DNA from: Anisakis pegreffii
Lineage: Eukaryota; Nematoda; Chromadorea; Rhabditida; Anisakidae
Length of the DNA stretch: 64,000 bases
Direction: 5' to 3'
Assembly: GCA_035041965.1 (NCBI GenBank)
Contig: JAPYMA010001473.1
Location: forward strand, 40,203 to 104,202
Shown here: in pieces, positions 20,901-32,220 of the stretch
Layout: every line of letters begins with the position of its first letter
Numbering within the stretch: position 1 is the first letter of the stretch
Notes under the pieces: generated by a model
The model's database searches: none
The model's input: only the letters and a program-made list of their open reading frames with translations
What the model was told of the DNA's origin: nothing
Made by a program: the position numbers and the translations under genes

Positions 20901-22738
20901 CAGTCACCCGCTTTACCTATTTAAATGCTATCAGTTTATATAATAAGGTAATGAGTAGTATTGATTAACTCTAACGCGTACTTTATTGATAAATTTAAGA
21001 AGATCGACAAGTTGGCAGTCGCATAATAATTGATTAGAACTGATGCTGATTTGCTGTAAGTTAAGGAGTGCTGAAAATGTACGATCTGGAAATGATGTGA
21101 AAGGATTGGCGTCCAAGTTGAGCACTTGTAACGAATACAGATCCAGAAAGGCTGATCGATTCACTGTGTGAAGACGATTTCCACTCAAATTCCTTCAATT
21201 GCAACATCCATCATATGTGTTTGTGCTTGTAAGATGGACCCAATTATGAATGTTTAATGATTGTGAATAACAGTTACTTGATGATTTCATATCATTTCAA
21301 CTCAAAATAGCTTACAAATGATGAATGATGTTAATGTGTATATATCATTTTCGTGGTCATAAGTTGCAACAAATCGTATGATTATTGTTTCTTTGTTAGA
21401 GAAGGAACAGATGATGATTAGGTAAATGATGAATGAATGAATGAATGAAGAAATAAAGAAGAGAAAGAGGACGGTTCCCTTTGTTTGTGGTGCTATGTAA
21501 GTGAATTAATTAATGTAACTAGACAGTTACTGAGAACTGATGAATACTTTCAGCAATGAACACTTATATGTGATGAATTGTTATCATTATCATCAGTAGC
21601 ATTCCATTAAATGTAACAATCATCAAATTTCAATAATTCTTATCCAAATTCGAAATATTTATAAGTCATGATAGTTCTTTGTTGGCCTTCGTTATTGTTG
21701 ACGGTTTATGTAAGAAATGAAATTAATCTTCAGACTTTTTCGTTCCATTCACAAATAGGCTATTATGTAAAATCACGTCGTGCATGTCATCAGCTCGCAA
21801 CATTCATTATACGTCAGCCGTTTATCGTTTTTGTGCTCAAAACCATTAATTATTGTTAACGACAAACTATTGAAATAGAATCGATGGTTACTGCTTCAAA
21901 ACTTACAGATATTTTAACTTTGTTAGCGATTTGAAGGCAGACGGAGCGATGAAAACGAGTTTATTATGCGATAAGTCACTGAAATTAAGTGGAATGCGAT
22001 CTTTCGAAATTCAGAGGAGTGAAAAAATAACAAAGATTTCAGAATTATATTTGGTTGAAGGTTTGAGACGAGATGATAGTTGATTGAAGAAATAACTGAC
22101 TGATGGACTGGCGAAAAGATTTAGAGATGAATAAATGAGTAATGAAACGTTACAGTGATTCAAGCGATTCTGGATATCGGAATGCAGTGAATGAGCTTGT
22201 ATTTAGCGATATGAAATTATTGTAACTCAAATTAAGTGACCGGATTCTATTGGTGAATAAAGCTGGTTGGAAGTCATCGTTGGTGGATAACACAGGATAC
22301 ATACGTCTTGGGTTTCGTGTTGATATTCTCTAGAAATTGTGATAATTTTATGCATTAACAATCTATTGGTGTCATTTATGGGGATTAGGATATACATAGG
22401 TCGACAGAGATGCAACTGGCTATCAAGAACATACATCAGATCCATGCATGGACTGCTCGGCCAACTTGCTGTCTTCGGAAATGTGGATATTAGTTAAAAC
22501 GCGCGAAGGCTATTGAATAGGTTTCAATTTGCTAGTGATAGTTGAGACTGAAGGAAAATTAGACGAAGAGAACCTCAAATTGATGATTGGAACAATCGAC
22601 GTGATCGAATGATGCTCTAATACACGTGCTCGTTGTCGCTTTCAAATACTGTATCAGTTGAATATTTATTATGAGAACGATGAAAGCAGTTCGAATAAAT
22701 GATGAGTCGAATGGCATTGTCATTTCTGAATTGTGCAT
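14923..22738 (-). CDS. Adhesion GPCR of ADGRA (GPR123/124/125) type: LRR-Ig-HormR-GAIN-7TM
   Basis: Exons in transcript order: 22738-22574 (start, signal peptide, first cysteines), an unresolved LRR exon (about 22480-22260), 22246-22154, 21978-21907, 21192-20982, 20916-20811, 20437-20236, 20178-20040, 19960-19748, 19632-19446, 19306-19064, 18808-18531, GPS exon(s) about 18405-18130, 17905-17804, 17522-17331, 17229-17127, 16996-16875, 16751-16565, 16352-15885, 15168-14923. LRRs (LSHNKLVFIAPSAF, LNLSGNRLHTV) end in a Cys cap (CDCQLVD, VCMFPITLRG). One Ig domain follows (LTCRIS, MEWLKNN, DWICYAEY), then a hormone-receptor domain (YCVQEWRADEKGELIWP, QCTQGRWSAVDSSEC), a GAIN-like region and a GPS half (NWEYGKRSNGNWQSELNAGC). 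Seven helices are visible: TM1 at 17.8 kb, TM2-3 at 17.4, TM4 at 16.9, TM5 at 16.7, TM6 and TM7 in 16352-15885. The TM6-TM7 loop is unusually long, with five Asp in a row. The intron after the LRRCT carries a hAT MITE. Family rests on domain order and HormR/GPS likeness to vertebrate ADGRA; ligand unknown. Confidence 0.85.
20508..20789. mobile_element. hAT-like MITE, 282 bp, in an intron
   Basis: Same termini as the element at 1786 (TAGTGATGTCTCTATACCAC at the left, an imperfect reverse copy ending ATATCACTA at the right) and the same T/C-rich pentamer-like interior. Flanks CTCATGTC and CTGCTGTC agree at 6 of 8 positions. It fills most of the intron between the LRRCT and Ig exons of the adhesion GPCR gene. 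Confidence 0.8.
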
Positions 22739-24332
22739 TGCAACCGTACAATCAACCACTTTGTTAATACTTACACTATGTAACAAAAAATAATAAAATG
22801 TTATTTTCTGGAACAGCTTTTCACGTGAAATCCGGATTTCTACGCTCTGCAAAGACATCTTTACGGTTGGGTAGAGTCTTAAGATTAGACAATCTCCGAA
22901 CGAATCGAAAAAATCAAAGTCACTTGCGTCAAAAAAAGATAGTGCATAGCTGTGAAAATAAAAAAAGTTCATTGCCGGATTCAACCCATAAAATTGTCCC
23001 AGAAAGTAATACTCTCATCTTTCCTTAGTATTTTTTCCTTTCATACAGCTTTATTAGTTCGAAACCATTAATTGACCTTCATTTAGTACACGACAAACGA
23101 GTGGATATATTAGGGTGCTTGTTCAAAAATCGGTTAGGTTAGAGAAAGAAAACGGAAGAAGTTTTTAGTTGGTGGGAATTTGTTGGGTTTTCTTTTTTTT
23201 GCAGGTGAAGTAGCAGCAGATAACGAATGAGAAGTTAGGGAGAACGGCAAAAACAATGATTTAAGAGAGGGATATTGAATAGGAAGCTAGATGAATATGC
23301 GCATAATAAGATTATACGTACAACCATCGTACTACCCAATAAGTCTTTGATGAGTCGGTAAAGTAATCGAATAAATAAGAAAGTCGAACGACGCGGCGCA
23401 GGAGGTTGGACTTAAGCATCTCCTTCTTGTGCATGTCTCAAATGATTACCTCGTTAAATAGTGCATAATGGTTGTTTTCAATGGATATTATCAACCAAAT
23501 TGAACACGTTAACAATCTTATTAAACCGTTAATTGCTAATGATACAACATTTGGTTATTATCTGTGAGAATTACTGAAACAATTACAAATTTTAAACAAC
23601 CCAAGAAAACACTTATTGCTTCTGAACAAAAATATAGATGAACAACAGATTGAGTGGTAGAATAATGAATGTGCAGAAGATACTTGACGTGTGAAAAAAA
23701 TTTTTTTATTTGTTGATAATTGCTTTAAATACAGCATTATTACGCAATAGCTAGCTGCTAACTGTGCAAATTCATTTGCTGATTGATTAGCATCATGCAT
23801 CAAGATTTTTTTCGAATAAATAAACAATCAAACACATCTTTATGACTCATCAAATTAAATCAATCCACTCGGCTGCTAAAAAGCATTGGCAACATCAGTA
23901 TTCTCATATCCTTCTTATAATTATTCAGTAAATTCGATTTTCTGCTGAAAACGCTACAAAAATATATACGTAATGAAAACGAAACATCTTATTACAACGA
24001 AACAGTAAAAATATGAAAGAACAAATGCATACATATAATCAACAAGCAACAATTAACAAATATCACACATATTCATAGCACTGATTAACGAAATCAAAAT
24101 ATTCGAGTAAAAACACTTCTTTGATAAGCAATCAGTATCAAAACTTCAAGCATAAATATATCTAAGCATACTCGAATAATCAACAAATCTTAAAAAGAAA
24201 ACAACACCAAAAAAATGACACAACGATTACTGACAACTAAAATAAACAGTTTAAAAAATTGAACATTTTTCTAGCGTTCGAATATAACCACACTTGAGCG
24301 GAACTGCAGTGTCCTATTTTTGATAATTATTT
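22739..24332. other. Intergenic: 5' flank of the adhesion GPCR, 3' flank of ENPP
   Basis: AT-rich sequence between two minus-strand genes: upstream/5' UTR of the adhesion GPCR on the right of 22738 and downstream of the ENPP stop at 24333. Short open frames show no splice structure or recognisable motif. The A-rich stretch 23940-24260 is probably ENPP 3' UTR and beyond. Confidence 0.6.
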
Positions 24333-27300
24333 TCATCGCATTTCTCTGTCTTCTGGTGCCAAATCCCATAATTCCTGTGGATGGTAGGTTCGAAGATGTA
24401 CAGCCGAACTGTAATCGAATATCGTTCGATTACCAAAAAATTCCATGCCCGTGAGTAGTTCAATATCACGAATTCGTGCCGTATACAACGCCAACTCTTC
24501 CAAAGGCTCCTTCAATGATGAGTCATTAGAAGAAATTAGGTAAGGTAAACGAATCATCAAGTATTAACCAGACAGTTCAAGTCTTTATTTGTATGGGGTA
24601 ATATGAATGAGATGAGGCGTATGGCTGCGGGTGATTTACACAGTGCTTGTCCGTTCGGTACAGACCATAGTGCAGTATCATTACATCGAATAAGGATACG
24701 AAATAAGTGTGTTGGTGTATTGATGAATTCTGATTCATTTGAATATTCTCGGTCGTGAACTCCATCATTATCCAGATCGTAAACTGTGCCAGTCATAACG
24801 ACTAGCTTCTTGTATTTGCGTAGATAAGCTGCCGTCAGCTTTTGTAGATTCTTGAATGTCTCTGAAAGAGGTACTCAATATTTTTCAGTTTTCCATTTTA
24901 TTCATTTTAAAATACTAGAATGAGCTGCATGAGAAGGATGTTCAAATTAAATGAAGTTGAGTCCATTAAGCCAAACTCACTGCCATAGAAATGATTTGTG
25001 AACCGAGCGATTTGCAAGTCCAAATGTGCATAACCTGAAAGAGTATCAATTCTTGCATACCATCTCTTCCAAACATTTGCACACTACAGCACTATCGTGC
25101 TACGGTGATGCTCATAACGGAGCGCCTAACCTTCATACTGTTTTACGGCGAACGAATGCCTTTCAGTGCTTTCATTTCGCAGTTCATTCAGTTCTTCGTC
25201 AATGCCACTTGAACAGGTACACTTTCGGGGATCACCAACAGTGATAAAACATTTTGATTGATCAACCGATTGTACTGATTTAGTCATTTCATTGTAATCG
25301 TCATCACTCGACAAGCGTTCAACAAGCATTTTCGTTGCATCTAAATTTAATGGGGTTTACTCGTCAAATAAGATTAAAAGCAACATTCATTTCAGTTTAC
25401 ATCAGCAATATATGGAGCAGCAAATATTCAAAATAAAAACATAATTATGCACAGATTTATTCACATGAAGATTCCGAAGTGATTATGAATGCCGAGCATA
25501 GCGGTATTATGCAATATTGAAAAGAATCTCCTCGAATAATCATGTTGGAGAATGATAGTGATAACGACGAATTGTTGATACAACCAGATAATGAAGCAAC
25601 CTGAAGTTTATTTCAAAGAATACCACTTGAAAATGATCAAAATAAACTGCAAGGGAGTTGTTGAGAAGAATAAATCACTTACAGTTGTACTAAGATTGCA
25701 GGAATGTCCACAGGGTGTGAGCTGATGCAATGACGAATATTCAGAAATGCATTTGGTTAGAGCTCGTAAATTCGTTGATGATTGTCGTTTAGGTGCATGC
25801 CGAAATACCGCATCAAGCGAGCCTTCAGTGCCATTATTTGGTGGTGCTTTCAAGCGTAATAAATCTTAAGATGTCTGATATGACAGCTGTTTATGATAAA
25901 TTGTTATGAAAACATGCTATAACAGATGTACGCTGAATACCATTCATAAGTGAGAAGAGTTCAATATTTTGGAACGGAGGCAAGCGTACGTCAACTGCGA
26001 TATCGGGACCTTGTGCGAAAAAAATCGTTCGCATTGAACTTTCCAGAAAGTTGTATCCATGATCGGCCGTCACGTTGCTATCTTCTTTTTTTGATCTTCA
26101 AGTTTACAATACATTTGAGTCGTGTAAATTTCAATATCCACATAAAGTCATATTCAACAGTTTCTTTCAACGACCATCTAATTCTTTCATTTCCTCATCA
26201 ACCCAAGACAACAGAACAAACGTCGAAAAATCGTACAAAAAGAGAATTGTGCCAGGTCGTCCTTCAATAATGAGATCACCAATGCATTTCCCAACAGTGA
26301 AATGATATCGTCTCGGAATGCTCATCTTATCGTATAGCAAATAGTCATCTGCACATCGTAACGTTTCTTTTAACTCATCCAATGAATATGCTGCAAAATA
26401 CAACAAAGCATTATGATGAACATTATGGTAATAATGCAGCTGATATTAACAATTGAATTTCATTTTATCGTTGTCTTCGTCTGCATATTGCATTCAAGAA
26501 GTGAGAAATGAAGAAGAAATGAAAGTTTGACTCGAATTTTGGGTATGATGAATTCGAGCAATAACACCGTTTGCGATAACCAATCCATTCTTATCGATAT
26601 GCTCATCGAAATAATACCGTTTAGAAAGCTTCTTCATTCCTGAATTCTTCTTTCCATATAAATCTTCTTTTTCGACTCTGACCACATCATTGAAATAAAA
26701 AGAATGAAGAATAGATATAAATGATGGCAGACATTATTGGAAAGACAATACCGTGGTCTGAGATGACCAACAAATTAACACAATCAATTAGATTCAGTGA
26801 ACGTAGTTGTTCGAGGAGATAATTAAGTGTTGAGTCGATTACCCTCAGTGCTTTGCTTATCTGCAATAGCAGTTCACTTCGTAACTGAAATGATAACAAC
26901 AAACAAAGTCAATTGCCAACATCATCATCTGATTTTTGATAATGCCCCGTTGTATCTGGTTGATTAAAATAAGCCATCAAAAGTGCGGGTCGCTTAGAAG
27001 ATCCTGTTGTTGGGATCTGTAACCATGAAATTATCTGAAAACTTACAATTTAATGAAGATGACTGAAAGGTTAAAAGAAGCACTGTAATAATAGTAATAG
27101 CTAAGAACTGTCATGTAAATTAATCATTTGTTGAACAAGTCATTTGTTCACCTTGTCAATAAGCTGTTTGAATGGTAGTGAGCGATTGTATTTGATGTTA
27201 TATGTCGGCCCATATTCTATAATGTTCGGTAAAGATGAAACTCATCCACAAGTTATCTTTTATTCGAGCATAAATCAAGGTGTTCAGTGATGAATTTGAA

Positions 27301-28550
27301 AAATCCATGAGAAAGATCACAAAAATCTTACCAAAGTCACATCCAGGCCAAAAAATACACGCTGCCGTGACGTTATTTCTTTCGACAACTTCCCATATCT
27401 GTTTTAAAGAATCAATTATTATAAATGGATGCTTTTTTATTAATCCATATTACATTAACACTCATGATAATCTCTTAGATTTTGCACACAAACCAACCGG
27501 CTCGCCATTATGATATTTACGGCTGTTAGGTTCGCGTAAAATATTCGCGTCATACATGTTGTTATCAATGATACCATGTGCCTCTGGATAGAGACCAGTT
27601 GCAATCGTGTGATGATTAGGGAATGTTTTAGATGGGTATGACGCATACATGAACTGAAATTCATGATATTTATTCAATTGACTGAATATATCATTTTGCT
27701 TATGAAATGAAGAGATTGAGAATGAAGAAAACGATGATCAGGTGTATTCTATGAACCTCGGCAGAGACTCCGCGTTTTTGTATTTCCTCTAATGATTTCA
27801 TCCTGATTCCTCGTCGAAGGTAGTCAGCCCGAAATCCGTCAAAACTAATCACAATCAATGGTGGTGCTGAACTTGTACTGCAAATGATCAACTGTTGATC
27901 ATCGATAGCAGATAGACAATAAGATGAACGAATTAACGATGAGATGATCATAAATGAATAAGTGATATGACCGTCGATCAGACAGAGGTGGGCATTAGTG
28001 CGCTATTTAATAATTTATTTTGCTATTTCACTAACACAGCGAAATAGCTATTCTAATATTCCGTCAACATAGCGGAGTAGCGGAATAGCACGCTGTTGCC
28101 CACCTGTGCCGTGAATAAATCAGGAAACTTGCTCAGTAGATGTTGAACAGTTTGAAGGAGACGATAATGTAGACGTGTTGTTGTGTTCAGTGAATGACAG
28201 ATTAGTTTCCTTCAGTGGAACAGATTCAGAAATATTTGAGGGAGAACGAATGCTACAGTTATCATCTGCACTGTAAGGCGTACATGCTTGTGGATACTGA
28301 AATGAACAGTAAATGAGAAGAAAGATATTCATTCGTGGTGGGAAGGAGACTGAATAATTGAAATCACCTTCAGTTGAGATAATGGCATTGCTTCAAATGA
28401 ATGAAGAACAAAACGGTTTTGTGCGAATAACCATTCTTCATGATCAGCTAACCGTAAGAAAGCGACAATCACGAACACACTTAGGCACACAAAGGCAAGT
28501 GCACATGATGCTATTACCACTGATTTTCGATTGTCCACTTCTGTCGTCAT
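24333..28550 (-). CDS. Ecto-nucleotide pyrophosphatase/phosphodiesterase (ENPP), type II membrane
   Basis: Two-zinc phosphodiesterase expected to hydrolyse extracellular nucleotides or related diesters. Exons: 28550-28368, 28296-28129, 27891-27757, 27653-27498, 27398-27332, 27216-27152, 27034-26921, 26884-26752, about 26685-26532, 26390-26175, 26081-25941, 25846-25679, 25340-25131, 25034-24981, 24861-24569, 24509-24333. The N terminus has a short cytoplasmic segment and one helix ([19 protein letters not shown]) without a cleavable signal. A Ser/Thr-rich stalk with NIS, NCS and NLS sequons follows. Catalytic residues are all present: Asp in [11 protein letters not shown], nucleophile Thr in [19 protein letters not shown], Asp/His in NQPDTTGHY, Asp-His in VISDH, and His in [20 protein letters not shown] and a C-terminal nuclease-like domain ([29 protein letters not shown]) match the long ENPP1-3 class. 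The exon after the VISDH exon lacks an AG acceptor in the right phase (see findings); one donor (25679) was chosen for phase over a better-looking site. Confidence 0.88.
27983..28108. mobile_element. Small hAT-like MITE, 126 bp, in ENPP intron 2
   Basis: Terminal inverted repeats CAGAGGTGGGCA and (reverse complement of the right end) CACAGGTGGGCA agree at 11 of 12 positions, and GCTATT motifs follow inside both ends. The termini resemble hAT ends (CA..GGTGGGCA). A clear 8-bp target duplication is not visible. It makes up more than half of the 237-bp intron between ENPP exons 2 and 3. Confidence 0.65.
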
Positions 28551-29171
28551 TGATTTACTTTAGAAAACTGCAAGCATCTACTGTTATCATTGAGCACATA
28601 ACAGCAAGAAAGGCTGCATCAATTATGCACATACGAACACCGAATCCGGTCATATTTCACAAGTGTTCATGTGGCATATTTGAAACGTCATATTTGTGTG
28701 CAGTATTTACATGCCGCATGAATATATTAAACCATCTTTAAAGAATTCCAATCCACAGCACCTGAATGTGTGGTGAAAAAACTCATAAACTGTCACGCAG
28801 AAACAGTTTCTGTGCATTCATCACTGAATCACAATAGAGGCGGCAATACAACAGTCACGCTAAACTGTAAATGAGAGAATAAGCGCTAATCAATCAATGG
28901 GATGAAATGTGTTTTTTTAACAGAATCAGCGCTTTTGATCAAATTTAAAGAGTTTAATGATCTAATGAAATGGATCAGGCACATCATTGATCAAATCTTT
29001 CAAGATCTCTGCGTAACTCTCCAAGATAAGACATATTTCATCTTGCAGGACTTATTGAGTTGATCAAGAATCTGTTTTCAAAACTTGCGGAGAATCTAAG
29101 GAACAGGACTTACGAGGGGTGAAGGGTCACGCACTGAATCCAAGAGCTGCTCTGAAACTATACTTGTAACG

Positions 29172-29246
29172 ATAAGCATGACCGAGTGGTGATGGACCAA
29201 AGTCAAGAAAATGAATTGGTGGTTCAAGTCCCTGCAGAGGGACTTA
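29172..29246 (+). repeat. tRNA-like relic (tRNA-derived SINE head or tRNA pseudogene)
   Basis: TGACCGAGTGG (29179-29189) fits the polymerase III A box of Ser/Leu-type tRNAs, and GGTTCAAGTCC (29221-29231) fits the B box, 42 bp downstream, a spacing normal for tRNA. The T stem pairs poorly and the acceptor stem cannot be closed convincingly, so this is not called a working tRNA gene. Confidence 0.45.
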
Positions 29247-30224
29247 TTTTGCTTGTGCTCGCAAGATGAAATTGTTGTTAATATAGTGAGATATGGCAGA
29301 TGTTCATGGTGTTCTATCTTCAATATTCGTCCCGCTTTTATTGTTTCTTTCGAAGATTCCTCGATAAATCTGTTTCTTGTTACATTAGTGGAAGACTAGA
29401 TCAGTGAACTGATTGAATGCCACTTCCAAAACATTTTTCGAAAAATTTGATATCATGAGCCATACATATGAATCAGTGAAACTAATGAAAAGATAACAGA
29501 ATAAAAGATTCGTGGAGAGTGTACCCAGTGGTATTTCCTTAACATGTAATCATTTATTTCGACAATTTTCTCTTTTCTCTTGTGATGGAAATAAATGTAA
29601 ATGAGTGCGTGAGAGATATTATTTGTTGAGCGATGCACTTTATAATCTGCCTACACACAGGTCTAAAGTCCGTGCGGTGCTAAATTAACTTCATAAAGCA
29701 GATTGTGCTGAGCATGAAGCAAAATGAGCTTTTCTTTGAGAGCTTGAAATATCGAGCTGTTTTGTTGAAACGCATTCTAACCATCCGACATGACCGCTGA
29801 TGCAAACTATTGATACAGCATCAAATTTTCTACCATGAACACTTGTGACTTTTCATCCTTCGCAACTCCCGTCTCCTAGTCAATCTCCAACTTTTAAAAG
29901 TAGATCTTTGATCAATTTTATGATTCCCACAAGATGACGTAAGCCTCACCCTGAAAAGCTATAGAAGTTTCAAATTCCTTCGTTTTGATTGTAAATAAAA
30001 TGGTTTGAGAATATTAGTTCACCATATCCTCATACATTTTGCTTGCAGCTGACGATCTGCTCTTTCTGAATATTTCAAAAAATTGTTTTGTTGCTATTAA
30101 ATTTAAAAATACTGATGAAAATGGCGAGAAGGCGATTGCTCCACATACTACGTGATTTTTGCTCACAAAAGAAAATTTTGTTTGGTTACAGAGTTTCATA
30201 GTTTGATGCTGTATCATTTTAGTG

Positions 30225-30280
30225 CAGTGGTTCCCGACTTTTTTTCCACCTGCACCCCTGGTTGAGAAACCATGATAATG
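30225..30280. mobile_element. Solo hAT-type terminus
   Basis: CAGTGGTTCCCGAC followed by a T run and CACCTGCACCCCTGGTTGAG is the form of many hAT family ends (CAGTGGTTCYCAA... GCACCCC). No matching opposite end was found nearby, so it is scored as a relic. Confidence 0.45.
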
Positions 30281-31736
30281 GATTTCACTGTATCAGCTGA
30301 GGTTTCAGTAAGCTTTTTTTTCATGATGCTGAACAAGAACGTAATATTTGGGTGGTCTTCGTTGTTTAGAACGGTTTAATTGAGGACGTTGACAATACAA
30401 TGGTACTGCAAATAAATGAGTGTTGACGTAAAAGAGGAGTGAATCGAACAAGATAAAGAACATAAAACATCACAAATAATTCCAATGGGTAGAGCATCGA
30501 GTATTTATTTGATATTCTCATACTGAATTGGAACAATGTTTTCAGAAACAACAGCATCTTTTTTTTACACTCATCAATCACATCAAATTAAAACTTTGAT
30601 TATTATTCACAGGTCAGTAGCCAGGTGATGCGCGTGGCTATACACAATGCAACCAAGAGTTGCTAGCATCACCCATTCCGTTAATCTCTTATCTGCTTGA
30701 CACTGCAGCTTGTCCTTCTCTTTCCGAGGTATATGCACTATCTACTCGACCATTTGAACCTAAATGAAACTTGGTCCTTATAAACATTTGAAGTGTTCAG
30801 TTCATTATACTTTCTAGCAATAAGATCATTTGTTCCGAAAAACTAACAGCACATTAAAGTAGATCAAAAAAGCAAACAATTTTAAAAGGACGTTGAAGAC
30901 ATTTGCAAGCATTCGATCTCCACAACAGTGTTAAGGCTTTCATGGACATCTTGGCTGAAATATGAACCGCTAACAAACAACAACAATAAATTAGCATTTG
31001 AAAATGATGTTTTGAGTTGAATATGTGATAATACGACGAATCGAATGCGATGATTGACAGATAGATGCTTTGAGATTCACGAATTAGAAATGAGCTATGT
31101 TAGCGATATCGAATAAATGAACAATCCGACGACTAGTCGGATTGATGTTATTTCTGATGTTATTTAAATGACTAATTTCTGATGTTATTTAAATCAAGTA
31201 AACATTTCCACAAACACATTCCCATCTTTATCAAAAAGCTCATCGATTGACAACACCGCTTCTACAATCAGACAATATCGCTACTGACTGCCCTCTCACA
31301 CACCATATTAGCTCAGTCAAATTCATTCGTTATTAAACTCATTCATTAAATCTCTTTTTTTAGTCATTCTTCCACTTTCCATCTTCATAAACTTCTGATG
31401 CTGATCATTAAATGTTACCTTCGAATTGACTAGTACTCGGAAAATAACACTGGAATGTGTATTTGAATTACTCTGAATTTCATTGTGCTGTTAGCGGATA
31501 ATTAGAAAGAAAAATTTCGCTAAAAATTGATTTATTCATTTTTCAAGGAATGTAGCATATCATTATTAAATACTTCAAAGAAGAGATCACGACCGCAAAA
31601 TAAATATGAACATATGCGAACAAAACTGGTGTACATTTCAACGAGGATTGATAATTATGACAACAATAAATATTGATAATGCGAGAATGAATTAAAAACA
31701 AACATACCTACATAGATCACGTGAACACATGCATTA

Positions 31737-31866
31737 TTATCATTATCGGTACATTATTATTGTTATAATTATTACTGGTATTGTTATTATTATCACTATT
31801 ACTACCATTATTACTATTATTATTATTATTATTATTAGTATTATTTTTATTATCATTATTATTTGT
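31737..31866. repeat. ATT-rich tract
   Basis: Imperfect (ATT)n with GTT, ATC and ACT variants, intergenic, downstream of the synaptogyrin stop codon. A smaller similar tract follows near 32065-32125. Confidence 0.9.
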
Positions 31867-32220
31867 TCATTAACCTGATAATAACAAAACACAAATAAAA
31901 ACACAAATAAATAAACATGAATAAGTAATATTTACTTATACGCCTCTGAAGGCTACGTAAGTGAGATTTGATTGGGCGTGCTAATGTATTTAGCAAACAA
32001 AAAACAATACGATCACAAATTATTAACAAGATTTACTATCTTATTTTTCTAATAAAAATTAAGAATTATTATTTTATTATTATTATTTAGTTTTTTCTTA
32101 ATAATGATTATTATTATTATCGTCAAGATGAATATAAACCTAATTTGAATATATATTATAATAGAATAGCAATGAATTGAAGCAATTATAGTTGAATTAA
32201 TGATTTACGCAGCAAATAAA

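Larger units (their letters stand above)
28551..32220. other. Intergenic region between ENPP and synaptogyrin genes
   Basis: Upstream DNA of ENPP (28551 onward) and downstream DNA of synaptogyrin (up to 32220). It contains a tRNA-like relic at 29172, a hAT-type terminus at 30225 and ATT tracts at 31737-31866 and 32065-32125. Open frames here are short and unrelated to known proteins as far as can be read. Confidence 0.6.
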
